49,653 nucleotides of DNA, taken from positions 1 through 49,653 of the forward strand of contig JBHELD010000028.1 of assembly GCA_046263255.1 (NCBI GenBank), read 5' to 3'. Below the pieces are notes generated by a model. The model had not been told where the DNA came from. It did no database searches and worked only from the letters and a program-made list of their open reading frames with translations. The first letter of the stretch is position 1; every line of letters begins with the position of its first letter. A program made the position numbers and the translations under genes. The DNA comes from JALZEG01 sp046263255 (lineage in GTDB: Bacteria; Actinomycetota; CADDZG01; WHSQ01). Below are positions 7,181-14,655 of the stretch, piece by piece.

Positions 7181-8625
7181 TGCAGGACCTGCTCGAGGCC
7201 GCTCTCGACGCGGCCACGGCCGCCGGCGCGAGCTACGCCGACGTCCGCTCGGTCGAGGCGGAATCGGAGTCGCTGTCGGTGCGCGCCGGCGTGGTCGAGG
7301 CGCTCGAGCGGTCGGACTCCGCGGGCTTCGGCGTCCGCGTGCTCGTCGACGGAGCGTGGGGTTTCGCCGCGTCGTACGAGCTCGAGCGCGGCGCCGCGAC
7401 GGCGACCGCGCGGGCTGCCGCCGAGGTCGCGCGCGCGGCGGCCACCGCGATCGCGCACCCGGTCGAGCTCGTGCCCGAACCGCCGCGCCGCGCCGCCTGG
7501 GCATCGCCGGTCGGGACCGACCCGTTCGCGGTGAGCCTCGAGGACAAGGTGGGGCTGCTGGTGTCGGCGACCCAAGCGATGGCGGTGTCCTCCGAGATCC
7601 GCGTCGCGCGCGGGACGATGGACGTCGTGAGGCAGCGGACGGTCTTTTTGTCGTCCGAGGGCGCGGCGATCGACCAGACCGTCGTCCACACCGGCGCGGG
7701 GATCGAGGCCACGGCGGTATCGGGAGCCGAGGTCCAGACCCGCTCCTACCCCGGCTCGTTCCGCGGCCACCTCGAAGCGGGCGGCTACGAGGTCGTGCAG
7801 GCGATGGACCTCGCCGGGAACGCGCAGCGGACCGCGGAGGAGGCGGTCGCGTTGCTGCGCGCGCCGGCGTGCCCCGCAGGCGAGACGACGGTCGTCCTGG
7901 ACGGCCACCAGGTGATGCTGCAGGTGCACGAGTCCGTGGGCCATCCCACGGAGCTCGACCGCGTGCTCGGGATGGAGGCCGCGTTCGCCGGCACCTCGTT
8001 CGTCGGGATCCCCGACGTCGGGTCGCTCAGGTACGGGTCGGAGATCGTCAACATCCAGTCGGACGCGACGAGCCGCGGCGGCCTCGGGACGTTCGCCTTC
8101 GACGACGAGGGAGTCGAGGCGCAGCGCGTCGACCTCGTCCGGGAGGGCGTGCTGGTCGGCTTCCAGACGTCCCGCGAGACGGCGGCCGCGATGGGTGCGG
8201 AGAGGTCGAACGGCACGATGCGCGCCGAGGGGTGGGAGAACTTCCCCCTGATCCGCATGACGAACGTGAACCTGCTGCCGGGGGCAGGATCGTTCGACGA
8301 CCTGCTCGCAGACGTATCCGACGGGATCTACATGGCGACGAACAAGTCGTGGTCGATCGACGACAAGCGGAAGAACTTCCAGTTCGGCTGCGAGATCGCG
8401 TGGGAGATCCGCGACGGGCGTCTCGGACGGATGCTGAAGAACCCGAGGTACACGGGGATCACGCCTGTCTTCTGGGCGGGCTGCGACATGATCGCCGGTC
8501 CCGAGGAGTGGCGGATGTGGGGAACGCCCAACTGCGGCAAAGGGCAGCCGGGCCAGACCATGCGCGTGGGCCACGGCACCGCACCGGCGCGGTTCCGCAA
8601 CGTCTCGACCGGCACGTCGCAGTGA
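7180..8625 (+). CDS. tldD: TldD family metalloprotease subunit
   Basis: A 481-residue TldD, the catalytic half of the TldD/TldE protease, which cleaves unfolded peptides and matures some ribosomal peptides. The zinc site is visible: HESVGH starts near residue 250, and the conserved cysteine lies in GTPNCGKGQPGQ near 452. The ATG overlaps the last base of the preceding stop codon. The partner gene follows with a four-base GTGA overlap, as expected for two proteins that form a heterodimer. No modified-peptide precursor gene is evident nearby, so the substrate is unknown. Confidence 0.93.
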   Translation: MQDLLEAALDAATAAGASYADVRSVEAESESLSVRAGVVEALERSDSAGFGVRVLVDGAWGFAASYELERGAATATARAAAEVARAAATAIAHPVELVPEPPRRAAWASPVGTDPFAVSLEDKVGLLVSATQAMAVSSEIRVARGTMDVVRQRTVFLSSEGAAIDQTVVHTGAGIEATAVSGAEVQTRSYPGSFRGHLEAGGYEVVQAMDLAGNAQRTAEEAVALLRAPACPAGETTVVLDGHQVMLQVHESVGHPTELDRVLGMEAAFAGTSFVGIPDVGSLRYGSEIVNIQSDATSRGGLGTFAFDDEGVEAQRVDLVREGVLVGFQTSRETAAAMGAERSNGTMRAEGWENFPLIRMTNVNLLPGAGSFDDLLADVSDGIYMATNKSWSIDDKRKNFQFGCEIAWEIRDGRLGRMLKNPRYTGITPVFWAGCDMIAGPEEWRMWGTPNCGKGQPGQTMRVGHGTAPARFRNVSTGTSQ

Positions 8626-9980
8626 GCGGGCTGCGCGTCGGCCGCGACGAGGTGCGCGCGGCCGCGGCCGCCGTCCTGGACTGGCCGGGCGCCGACGGCG
8701 TCGAGGTCGTCGTCAACGCCTCGAGCGCGGGGGTGACGCGCTATGCGAACTCGCAGATCATCCAGAACACCGAACGAGACGAGCTGCGCGTATACGTGCG
8801 CGTCGCGGCGGGGAGCCGGACCGCGTCCGCGACGACGAACCAGCTCGCTCCCGACCGCCTCGCAGGCGCCGCGAGGGCCGCGCTGGAGGCGGCCCGGGCG
8901 ACGCCTCCCGACGCGGGGTTCCCGGGCCTCGCCGACCCGAACGTGGTGGGGCGGGCCGGGAGCATCGGGCGCTGCGACGACGCGACCTCTCGCACCGGCG
9001 CGGCAGAGCGGGCGGCAGCAGTCCGGACGATCCTCGCGGCGGCCGGAGACGGCAGCGCCGCGGGGATCGTCGAGACCGGCGTCCAGGCATACGCGGTCCT
9101 CAACTCGAACGGGATCGACTGCTTCGACACGTACACGAGGGCCGTCGCGACGGCGCTCGTGGACGACGGCGAGGCGACGGGTTGGGGCGAGTCGTCGTCG
9201 CACGCGGTCGCGGACATCGACTGGGAGGCAGTCGGAAGGATCGCCGCGGAGAAGGCCGCCGCGGGTCACGACGCGGACGACGCAGCCCCCGGCGAGTACG
9301 AGGTCGTGCTCGAGCCTCCGGCCGTGGCGGTGCTCCTCGACTACTTCTCGTACGTGGGGTTCGGCGCCAAGCAGGTCGTCGACGGCGAGAGCTTCCTCGC
9401 GACCCGCGCGGGACAGGAGGTGGCGGCTACGTCCGTGACGATCGCCGACGACGCCGGGCACCCGCGCTCCGTCGGGATCGGCTTCGACTTCGAAGGAGTC
9501 CCCCGCAAGCGCGTGGTGGTGATCGAGGACGGGATCGCGCGGGAACCCGTGACGGACCTGAGGACGGCCGCTCAGGTCGGGTCGTCGCCGACGGGGCACA
9601 ACTCGGGGTCGAACGAGTTCGGCCCGTACGCCTCGAACGTCGTGCTCGAGGTCGGCGACCAGACCTACGAGGACCTGGTCGGGGGCGTGTCGGACGGTCT
9701 GCTCGTCACGCGGTTCCACTACGTGAACGTGCTGGACCGCCCATCGACCCTGCTGACCGGCATGACCCGCGACGGCACGTTCGTGATCCGCGACGGCGCG
9801 ATTGCGGAGCCGGTCCGCAACCTGCGCTTCTCGCAGAGCGTTCTCGAGGCCCTCGCCGCCGTCACCGGGATCGGCCGCGACCCGGTGGCGTTCGCGCCCG
9901 ATTTCTCCCCTTTCGGCTCCACGGTCGCGCCGGCCGTTCGCATCGGCCGCTTTCGCTTCTCGTCCGGCACCTCCCATTGA
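8622..9980 (+). CDS. tldE: TldE/PmbA family protein
   Basis: A 452-residue partner of TldD. It shares the fold but lacks the HExxxH zinc site, as TldE proteins do. Recognisable parts are the N-terminal strand region with GVTRYANSQIIQNTERDE, and the C-terminal domain with SSPTGHNSGSNEFGPYASN, VSDGLLVTRFHYVNVLD and a TRDGTF segment. It starts at GTG overlapping the tldD stop and ends overlapping a TTG start of a tiny membrane protein. It presumably shapes the substrate entrance of the TldD/E particle. Confidence 0.9.
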   Translation: MSGLRVGRDEVRAAAAAVLDWPGADGVEVVVNASSAGVTRYANSQIIQNTERDELRVYVRVAAGSRTASATTNQLAPDRLAGAARAALEAARATPPDAGFPGLADPNVVGRAGSIGRCDDATSRTGAAERAAAVRTILAAAGDGSAAGIVETGVQAYAVLNSNGIDCFDTYTRAVATALVDDGEATGWGESSSHAVADIDWEAVGRIAAEKAAAGHDADDAAPGEYEVVLEPPAVAVLLDYFSYVGFGAKQVVDGESFLATRAGQEVAATSVTIADDAGHPRSVGIGFDFEGVPRKRVVVIEDGIAREPVTDLRTAAQVGSSPTGHNSGSNEFGPYASNVVLEVGDQTYEDLVGGVSDGLLVTRFHYVNVLDRPSTLLTGMTRDGTFVIRDGAIAEPVRNLRFSQSVLEALAAVTGIGRDPVAFAPDFSPFGSTVAPAVRIGRFRFSSGTSH

Positions 9981-10177
9981 CCGGCTGGCACGAGGTCTGG
10001 CACGTGAGCGTGCTCGCCGTGTCCCTGCTCGGGGGCGCGGGCGTCGCCGTGCTCGCTCTGGCCGCGCTCGCCTTCGACTCGCCGCCGCGGGGTCTCGTGC
10101 GCGCCCGTCCGTACCTGCTCGCGGCGGCAGGGCTCGCAGCCGTTTTGCTGGTCGTGGAATGGCTGGGGATCCACTGA
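9977..10177 (+). CDS. Small two-helix membrane protein
   Basis: A 66-residue protein with two hydrophobic helices, SVLAVSLLGGAGVAVLALAA and LLAAAGLAAVLLVVEWLG, joined by a short basic loop (RGLVRARPY). The TTG start overlaps the tldE stop; a GTG at 10004 is a possible alternative start. No family is recognised. It may be a hairpin-type membrane subunit, and its co-translation with tldE is the only functional clue. Confidence 0.6.
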   Translation: MTGWHEVWHVSVLAVSLLGGAGVAVLALAALAFDSPPRGLVRARPYLLAAAGLAAVLLVVEWLGIH

Positions 10178-10184
10178 GGTTCCA

Positions 10185-10190
10185 TATAAT
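10185..10190 (+). promoter_or_regulatory. Candidate -10 box for the Fe-S carrier gene
   Basis: TATAAT, a perfect -10 hexamer, lies 57 bases before the GTG start at 10247. No clear -35 element is present at 16-18 bases upstream. An AAGGAGG ribosome site follows at about 10235. Confidence 0.45.
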
Positions 10191-10246
10191 CGAGGGGTCC
10201 AGGCCGCCGCCGGCTGGGCGACACCTGGCAAGACAAGGAGGATCAC

Positions 10247-10627
10247 GTGTCCACTCAGGAGCTGACCGAGACGACGCCGGGCATCGGCATGACGGCAACC
10301 GCTGCCTCGAAGGTGACCGAGCTGCTCGAGCGCGAGATCTCGGCCGCTCCCGACGAGCACGCCGGCAAGGAGTACGCCCTCAGGGTCGCCGTCCAGCCGG
10401 GCGGGTGCGCCGGCCTTCGCTACGCCCTCTATTTCGACGACCGCAGGCTCGAGGACGACAGGGTCTTCACGGCGCACGGCGTCGAGGTGCGGGTCGACAA
10501 GATGAGCGCTCCGTACCTGTCGGGGGCCGAGATCGACTACGTCGACGGGCTCCAGCAGTCGGGGTTCACGATCAACAACCCCAACGCGAAGGGCACGTGC
10601 GCCTGCGGCGACTCCGCCCAGTTCTAG
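10247..10627 (+). CDS. erpA: A-type iron-sulfur carrier (HesB/IscA/ErpA family)
   Basis: A 126-residue A-type carrier that binds Fe-S clusters and delivers them to target enzymes. The three cluster-binding cysteines are present: Cys54 in PGGCAGLRY, and Cys118 and Cys120 in GTCACGDS. The start is GTG with a strong AAGGAGG site and a TATAAT box upstream. A perfect intrinsic terminator follows at 10642, so it seems to be a single-gene transcript. Likely targets include the ferredoxin and KorB-type proteins of this organism. The exact subtype (ErpA or IscA) cannot be settled from sequence alone. Confidence 0.93.
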   Translation: MSTQELTETTPGIGMTATAASKVTELLEREISAAPDEHAGKEYALRVAVQPGGCAGLRYALYFDDRRLEDDRVFTAHGVEVRVDKMSAPYLSGAEIDYVDGLQQSGFTINNPNAKGTCACGDSAQF

Positions 10628-10641
10628 CGACCCTGTAATAG

Positions 10642-10669
10642 AAGGGCCCCGCCTCCGGGCGGGGCCTTT
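10642..10669 (+). terminator. Intrinsic terminator after the Fe-S carrier gene
   Basis: The stem GGCCCCGCC / GGCGGGGCC has a TCCG loop, A residues before it and TTT after it. It begins 14 bases after the stop codon. Confidence 0.9.
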
Positions 10670-10787
10670 CCGCGTCCGGAGGCGGGGCAAGAGGCGAGAG
10701 GGACCCAGCGATGCTGGAGCGGGCCCCGTGGAGGCGACCGAGCGGATCGTCGCCGGGATCGCGCGGCGGCCGCGGCCCGAGGCGTTC

Positions 10788-10793
10788 TATGAT
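10788..10793 (+). promoter_or_regulatory. Candidate -10 box for the SAM riboswitch transcript
   Basis: TATGAT ends two bases before the P1 stem of the SAM riboswitch, so transcription would start around 10799-10801, at or just inside that stem. No strong -35 is visible. Confidence 0.45.
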
Positions 10794-10795
10794 GG

Positions 10796-10894
10796 CCTCG
10801 CTCATAGAGAGCGGGGGAGGGTCCGGCCCGTCGATCCCGCCGCAACCACCACGCCTGCGCGTGGCAGGTGCGAAGCCCGGAGGGATGAGCGAGG
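10796..10894 (+). ncRNA. SAM-I (S-box) riboswitch
   Basis: The P1 stem is a perfect 10-base pairing of CCTCGCTCAT (10796-10805) with ATGAGCGAGG (10885-10894). Inside are the conserved S-box elements: AGAG, then GGGGGAGGG, then CGGCCCG, then GCAACC, followed by a P3 hairpin and GGTGCGAAGCCC. This layout matches the SAM-I class and not SAM-II or SAM-IV. It is followed within 12 bases by an intrinsic terminator and then the metE-like pair. S-adenosylmethionine binding should therefore reduce expression of methionine synthesis. Confidence 0.9.
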
Positions 10895-10905
10895 TGTGGG
10901 TCGCC

Positions 10906-10934
10906 GAGCCTTCCCCGTCCGGGAAGGCTCTTTT
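10906..10934 (+). terminator. Riboswitch expression-platform terminator
   Basis: GAGCCTTCC (10906-10914) pairs with GGAAGGCTC (10922-10930) across a 7-base loop and is followed by TTTT. It sits between the SAM-I aptamer and the first metE-like gene, as expected for transcriptional attenuation. Confidence 0.8.
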
Positions 10935-10966
10935 CGTTGCGAGGCTCGACTCGGAGGAGGACTTGC

Positions 10967-11935
10967 GTGGCGGTCCAGACGACGGTGGTGGGGGGATATC
11001 CCAAGCCCCCCGAGGAAGGCGGCGCTTTCACGCTGCGCAAGACCCTCCACGCGCTCGAGCGGAAAGAGGCGACGCCGGAGGACCTGCAGGCGGCGCGCGA
11101 GCAGCTCGCCCGCGAGGTGATCGCCGAGCAGCAGGACGCCGGCATCGACCTGGTCACCGACGGCCAGGTCTTCTGGGACGACATCGTGACTCCCTTTGCC
11201 CGCAACATGAGCGGGTTCGAGATCGGCGGCCTCATCCGCTTCTTCGACAACAACGTGTACTACCGGCGGCCCGTCTGCACCGGGCCCATCGAGTGGCGCG
11301 GGCCCTCCTCCGTCGCGCAGTGGCAGTTCGCGGCGTCGGTCGCGGACGTCCCGGTGAAGGCGGTGATCCCCGGCCCGATCACGTTCGCGCGCCTGTCGGT
11401 CGACGAGCACTACGCGGACCACGAGAGCTTCGTGACCGCGATCGCCGACGTGCTGGCGCAGGAGGCGGCCGAGCTCGTCGCCGCCGGCGCGCAGCACCTC
11501 CAGATCGACGAGCCGTCGCTGCTGGACGCTCCCGAGGACCTCGTGCTGGCGCGCCGGGCGCTCGAACCGGTGGTTGCCGAGGCGTCCGGCGCGGAGGTGA
11601 CGCTGGCGACGTACTTCGGCGACGTCAAGCGGCTGGGGGCCGAGCTTTTCACGCTTCCGGCCGACGTCTTCGGGATCGACCTGATCTCGGGGCCCGAGGG
11701 CCGGAACCTCGCCGCCGACCTCCCGCAGGGCAAGAAGCTGCAGGCCGGCGTCGTCGACGCGCGCAACACGAGGCTCGAAGACCTGCAGGCCCTGGTCGTC
11801 GAGATCGGGACGCTCGCCGAGGAGGTAGGGCACGAGAACCTGAGGGTGTCGCCGAGCGCGAGCCTGGAATTCCTTCCGCGCGAGAAGGCGCGCGCGAAGC
11901 TGCGGCAGCTCGCGGAAGCCGCGCGGACCGTCTGA
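10967..11935 (+). CDS. MetE N-terminal-domain-like protein lacking the zinc site
   Basis: A 322-residue TIM-barrel protein of the cobalamin-independent methionine synthase family. Segments such as TYFGDV, the LP-x-DVFGIDLISG region and KLQAGVVDARNTRLEDLQ resemble the N-terminal, non-catalytic barrel of MetE. At the positions that bind zinc in the neighbouring paralogue the residues are Ala and Tyr (TYFGD), Ile (IDLISG) and Ala (SPSASL), so zinc cannot be bound in the usual way. The GTG start is preceded by GGAGGAGG and lies just after the SAM riboswitch. It probably pairs with the next gene to act as a two-part MetE; a separate role in a folate-independent synthase is possible. Confidence 0.85.
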   Translation: MAVQTTVVGGYPKPPEEGGAFTLRKTLHALERKEATPEDLQAAREQLAREVIAEQQDAGIDLVTDGQVFWDDIVTPFARNMSGFEIGGLIRFFDNNVYYRRPVCTGPIEWRGPSSVAQWQFAASVADVPVKAVIPGPITFARLSVDEHYADHESFVTAIADVLAQEAAELVAAGAQHLQIDEPSLLDAPEDLVLARRALEPVVAEASGAEVTLATYFGDVKRLGAELFTLPADVFGIDLISGPEGRNLAADLPQGKKLQAGVVDARNTRLEDLQALVVEIGTLAEEVGHENLRVSPSASLEFLPREKARAKLRQLAEAARTV

Positions 11936-11975
11936 TCGTCGCCCCGGCGAGCGATCCAACCGACAGGAGCTGGAC

Positions 11976-12959
11976 ATGACCGCAGTCGACCTCGAAGGAC
12001 CCGGCCTCTGGACGACGTCGGTCGGGAGCCTTCCGAAGCCGTCGTACATCACGCAGGCGCGCAGCCGGTACGCCCGTGGTGCCCTCGACCGCGAGGAGCT
12101 GCGCGAGCTCGAACGCCGCGCGACCGCGGAATGGATCGCTTTCCAGGAGGAGATCGACACCGACGTGATCGTGGACGGCGAGCAGTACCGCGGCGACATG
12201 GTCGCTTTCTTCGCCGAGGAGCTGCCGGGGCTCGAGATCGGCGGCCTCGTCCGGTCGTACGGCAACCGCTACTACCGCAAGCCGATCGCGACGGGACCCG
12301 TGGGCCGGGATCGTCCCGTGACGGTCGAGTGGTGGGAGTACGCGCAGTCGCTGACGTCGAAGCCGGTCAAGGGCATGCTCACGGGTCCCTACACGATCTG
12401 CGACTGGTCGTTCAACGAGCACTACGCGACGAGGCGAGACTTCGTGCTCGACCTCGCGAAGGTCATCCGCGACGAGGCCCTCGACCTCGAGCGCGCCGGC
12501 GCGCGGTTCATCCAAATCGACGAACCGGCTGCGTCGACCAGGATGGAGGAGCTCGACCTCGTCATCGAGGCCATGGCGGTCGTCACCGAACCGCTGAGCG
12601 CGCACACGATCACGCACATTTGCTACGGCGACTTCCACAAGGCGTACCCGAAGATGCTGGAGATCCCGGTGGACCAGATCGACCTCGAGTTCGCCAACTC
12701 CGACTACACGCTGCTCGAGGAGTTCTCGGACCACCCGTTCACGAAGTACATCGGGCTCGGGATCTCCGACGTGCACACGCACACCGTCGAACCGGTCGAG
12801 GAGATGGCGGAGGGGCTGCGGCGGTCGCTGAAGCTCCTGCCGCCGGAGAAGGTCTTCGTCGACCCCGACTGCGGGCTGAAGACGCGCACCGAGGAGGAGG
12901 CGAAGGCGAAGCTCCGCAACATCAGAGCCGCGGTGGACCGGGTGAAAGCCGAGCTGTAG
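11976..12959 (+). CDS. metE: MetE-type methionine synthase, catalytic domain only
   Basis: A 327-residue protein matching the C-terminal catalytic barrel of cobalamin-independent methionine synthase, about half the normal length of about 750. The zinc ligands are all visible: His214 and Cys216 in ITHICYGD, Glu238 in DLEFANS, and Cys299 in DPDCGLKTR. It should transfer a methyl group to homocysteine. It follows the zinc-less paralogue by 40 bases, shares the SAM riboswitch, and is followed by two strong hairpins. Single-barrel members of this family can use methyl donors other than methyltetrahydrofolate, so the donor is uncertain. Confidence 0.9.
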   Translation: MTAVDLEGPGLWTTSVGSLPKPSYITQARSRYARGALDREELRELERRATAEWIAFQEEIDTDVIVDGEQYRGDMVAFFAEELPGLEIGGLVRSYGNRYYRKPIATGPVGRDRPVTVEWWEYAQSLTSKPVKGMLTGPYTICDWSFNEHYATRRDFVLDLAKVIRDEALDLERAGARFIQIDEPAASTRMEELDLVIEAMAVVTEPLSAHTITHICYGDFHKAYPKMLEIPVDQIDLEFANSDYTLLEEFSDHPFTKYIGLGISDVHTHTVEPVEEMAEGLRRSLKLLPPEKVFVDPDCGLKTRTEEEAKAKLRNIRAAVDRVKAEL

Positions 12960-12964
12960 CGGGC

Positions 12965-12989
12965 ACGGCTCGCCGCGAGGGCGAGCCGT
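12965..12989. terminator. Hairpin after metE
   Basis: CGGCTCGCC and GGCGAGCCG form a 9-base stem with a 5-base loop six bases after the metE stop codon. There is no T-run, so it may support the stronger terminator that follows, or protect the 3' end. Confidence 0.5.
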
Positions 12990-13003
12990 CGCCGGCAAAC
13001 GCG

Positions 13004-13041
13004 CACGAGGCCCGGTCCGGGGATGGGGACCGGGCCTCGTG
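13004..13041. terminator. Strong terminator between convergent genes
   Basis: A perfect 15-base stem, CACGAGGCCCGGTCC with GGACCGGGCCTCGTG, encloses an 8-base loop. It is followed by a pyrimidine-rich TCGCTTCTTCC. It lies between the end of metE and the end of the minus-strand gene at 13112 and may work in both directions. Confidence 0.8.
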
Positions 13042-13111
13042 TCGCTTCTTCCTGATCTACGGCCGGGAGCCCCGGCCGGTAACAGGGCTCCCGCCGATTT
13101 TCCTCAGGGTG

Positions 13112-14431
13112 CTACGGGTTCTGCCGGGGTGCGTTGTGAACCGTCGAGTCCCAGTAGACGCTCTGGTCCACGTCGGAGGTCGTGAGCTCCGAGATCGTCC
13201 AGTAGACCGTCTTCGAGAACTGCGAGGCCCTGATGCCGTAGGCGGCGTGGGAGATCGAGTTGCCCGAGAGGAAGATGTCGGCGTTGTCGATCTGCCACAT
13301 GTTGATCCCCGCCGTCGAGTCCCACCAGCTCTCCTTCGCGGTGGTCACGGGGTCGCTGGAGTCGATCCCGGTGATCGTGTTGTCGACGATCCTCATCGTG
13401 ACGTCCCTTGCCTGGGCGACGTCGATCCCGTGCCGGGTCCCGAACAGCGTGAGGTCCTGAGACGGCTGCAGCGCGATCTTGTTGCTGCGGATCTCGACAA
13501 GGCCGCGGCCGTAGGCCTTGTGCCGCTCGTCCTTCGCGTTGGACACGTCGACGTAGAGGCCCGCGCCGACGAGCTCGTTGTCGTGCATGAACACTCGCGT
13601 GTAGTGGATGTGCGGGTCGTTGAGGGTCTTCTCGGTCTCGGACGCCGCGGTCCGGTCGTTCGCGGAGTGCGCGGTGTCGAGGTACGCGAGGGCGTAGTAG
13701 TAGTCCGCGTAGATCTTGTTCCCGTAGATGTGGACCTGGTGGTACCGGACGGTGTGGTCCATCATCGAGTGGTGGTGCGACTCCGGCGACTTGCCGTGGT
13801 AGTGGCTCGACTCGGAGAAGCCGGAGCTGTGGTGGTGGCCGTGGAGCCGCGCGTCCATGTACCCGTAGATCGTGTTGTTGCGGAAGACGGAGCCGTTGAA
13901 GCCGTCGAAGTTCACCGCCCGCCGGTTGAAGAACGGCAGCCGCATCTGATCCTTCGAGCCGACGACGTTGTTCTGGAAGACTCCGTCGAAATGGCGCAGC
14001 TGGCCGACGACGCGGAACTTGTTGTTCTCGATGACGCCGCTGGTCGCCTCACCTTTGCGCGGGACGTTCTGGTTGACGCGCAGGTCCCCGACCTCGTTGT
14101 TCCTGACCTGGATCCCGCCGCCGATCCAGTCGAGCACGAGACGGTCGATCACGTTGTCGGTGATGACGACGTAGGCGTCGGTGTCCTTGATCTGGACGGT
14201 GCTCACGTCCCACCCGGAGATCACGAACGGGTCGCGCGCGGTGCCGGTGCCGCTGCGTACGCCGTTTGCCGGGTTGAAGTCCTTCATCTCGTCGATGAAG
14301 ATGTTGTCGCGCGTCTGCTTCGGGCCGTCGCTCGCCCCTGCCGCTTGGGCGGCGGCGGGGAACAGCATCACCATGAGCAGGATCGCCACCGCTCCTGCGA
14401 GGCTCGTCCGTCGCATCGTGACCGGCCGCAT
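13112..14431 (-). CDS. Secreted right-handed beta-helix protein
   Basis: A 439-residue exported protein. I place the start at the ATG at 14431 because an AAGGAGG site precedes it and the protein then begins with a typical signal peptide, basic residues followed by AVAILLMVMLFPAAAQA. The mature part has repeated N-N turns (VRNNEVGDL, IENNKFRVV, FRNNTIYG, VDNTITG, SGNSISH) typical of parallel beta-helix proteins such as polysaccharide lyases and other surface carbohydrate-binding proteins. Around the middle is a histidine-rich loop (HGHHHSSGF and SHHHSMMDH). No catalytic set is recognised. It is transcribed towards metE and away from the TPP riboswitch. Confidence 0.8.
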   Translation of the reverse strand: MRPVTMRRTSLAGAVAILLMVMLFPAAAQAAGASDGPKQTRDNIFIDEMKDFNPANGVRSGTGTARDPFVISGWDVSTVQIKDTDAYVVITDNVIDRLVLDWIGGGIQVRNNEVGDLRVNQNVPRKGEATSGVIENNKFRVVGQLRHFDGVFQNNVVGSKDQMRLPFFNRRAVNFDGFNGSVFRNNTIYGYMDARLHGHHHSSGFSESSHYHGKSPESHHHSMMDHTVRYHQVHIYGNKIYADYYYALAYLDTAHSANDRTAASETEKTLNDPHIHYTRVFMHDNELVGAGLYVDVSNAKDERHKAYGRGLVEIRSNKIALQPSQDLTLFGTRHGIDVAQARDVTMRIVDNTITGIDSSDPVTTAKESWWDSTAGINMWQIDNADIFLSGNSISHAAYGIRASQFSKTVYWTISELTTSDVDQSVYWDSTVHNAPRQNP

Positions 14432-14555
14432 CGCTTCCTCCTTGTGGTCGCGGGGTCGCTTCGTCGTCGCTGCCCCTTTTGACGCCCTTTGGGGCTTTCT
14501 ATCTCCTTCTACGCCCCCGCGCCGGAGAGGTAACCCCGGCCCGGAGTAGGGTGGC

Positions 14556-14650
14556 CGCTGCGCGGGGGAGCCCGGGAAGGGATTCCGGGCTGAGAGGGCC
14601 GCCGAGGCCGACCCCATGAACCTGATCAGGCCAGGACCTGCGAAGGGAGA
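14556..14650 (+). ncRNA. TPP (THI-box) riboswitch
   Basis: The conserved thiamine pyrophosphate aptamer core is clear. GGGG at 14564 is followed by a hairpin AGCCCGG/CCGGGCT. Then come CTGAGA (14590-14595), ACCC (14611-14614), TGAACCTGATC (14617-14627) and GCGAAGGGA (14640-14648). The last element overlaps the probable ribosome site of the gene starting at 14656, so ligand binding would hide it. Control is therefore likely at translation. Confidence 0.92.
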
Positions 14651-14655
14651 CGCAC

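Noticed and set aside
10711..11979. 422-codon plus-strand frame over the SAM riboswitch and metE-like gene
   Set aside because: It runs through the aptamer and terminator and is an alternative-frame shadow of the real gene at 10967.
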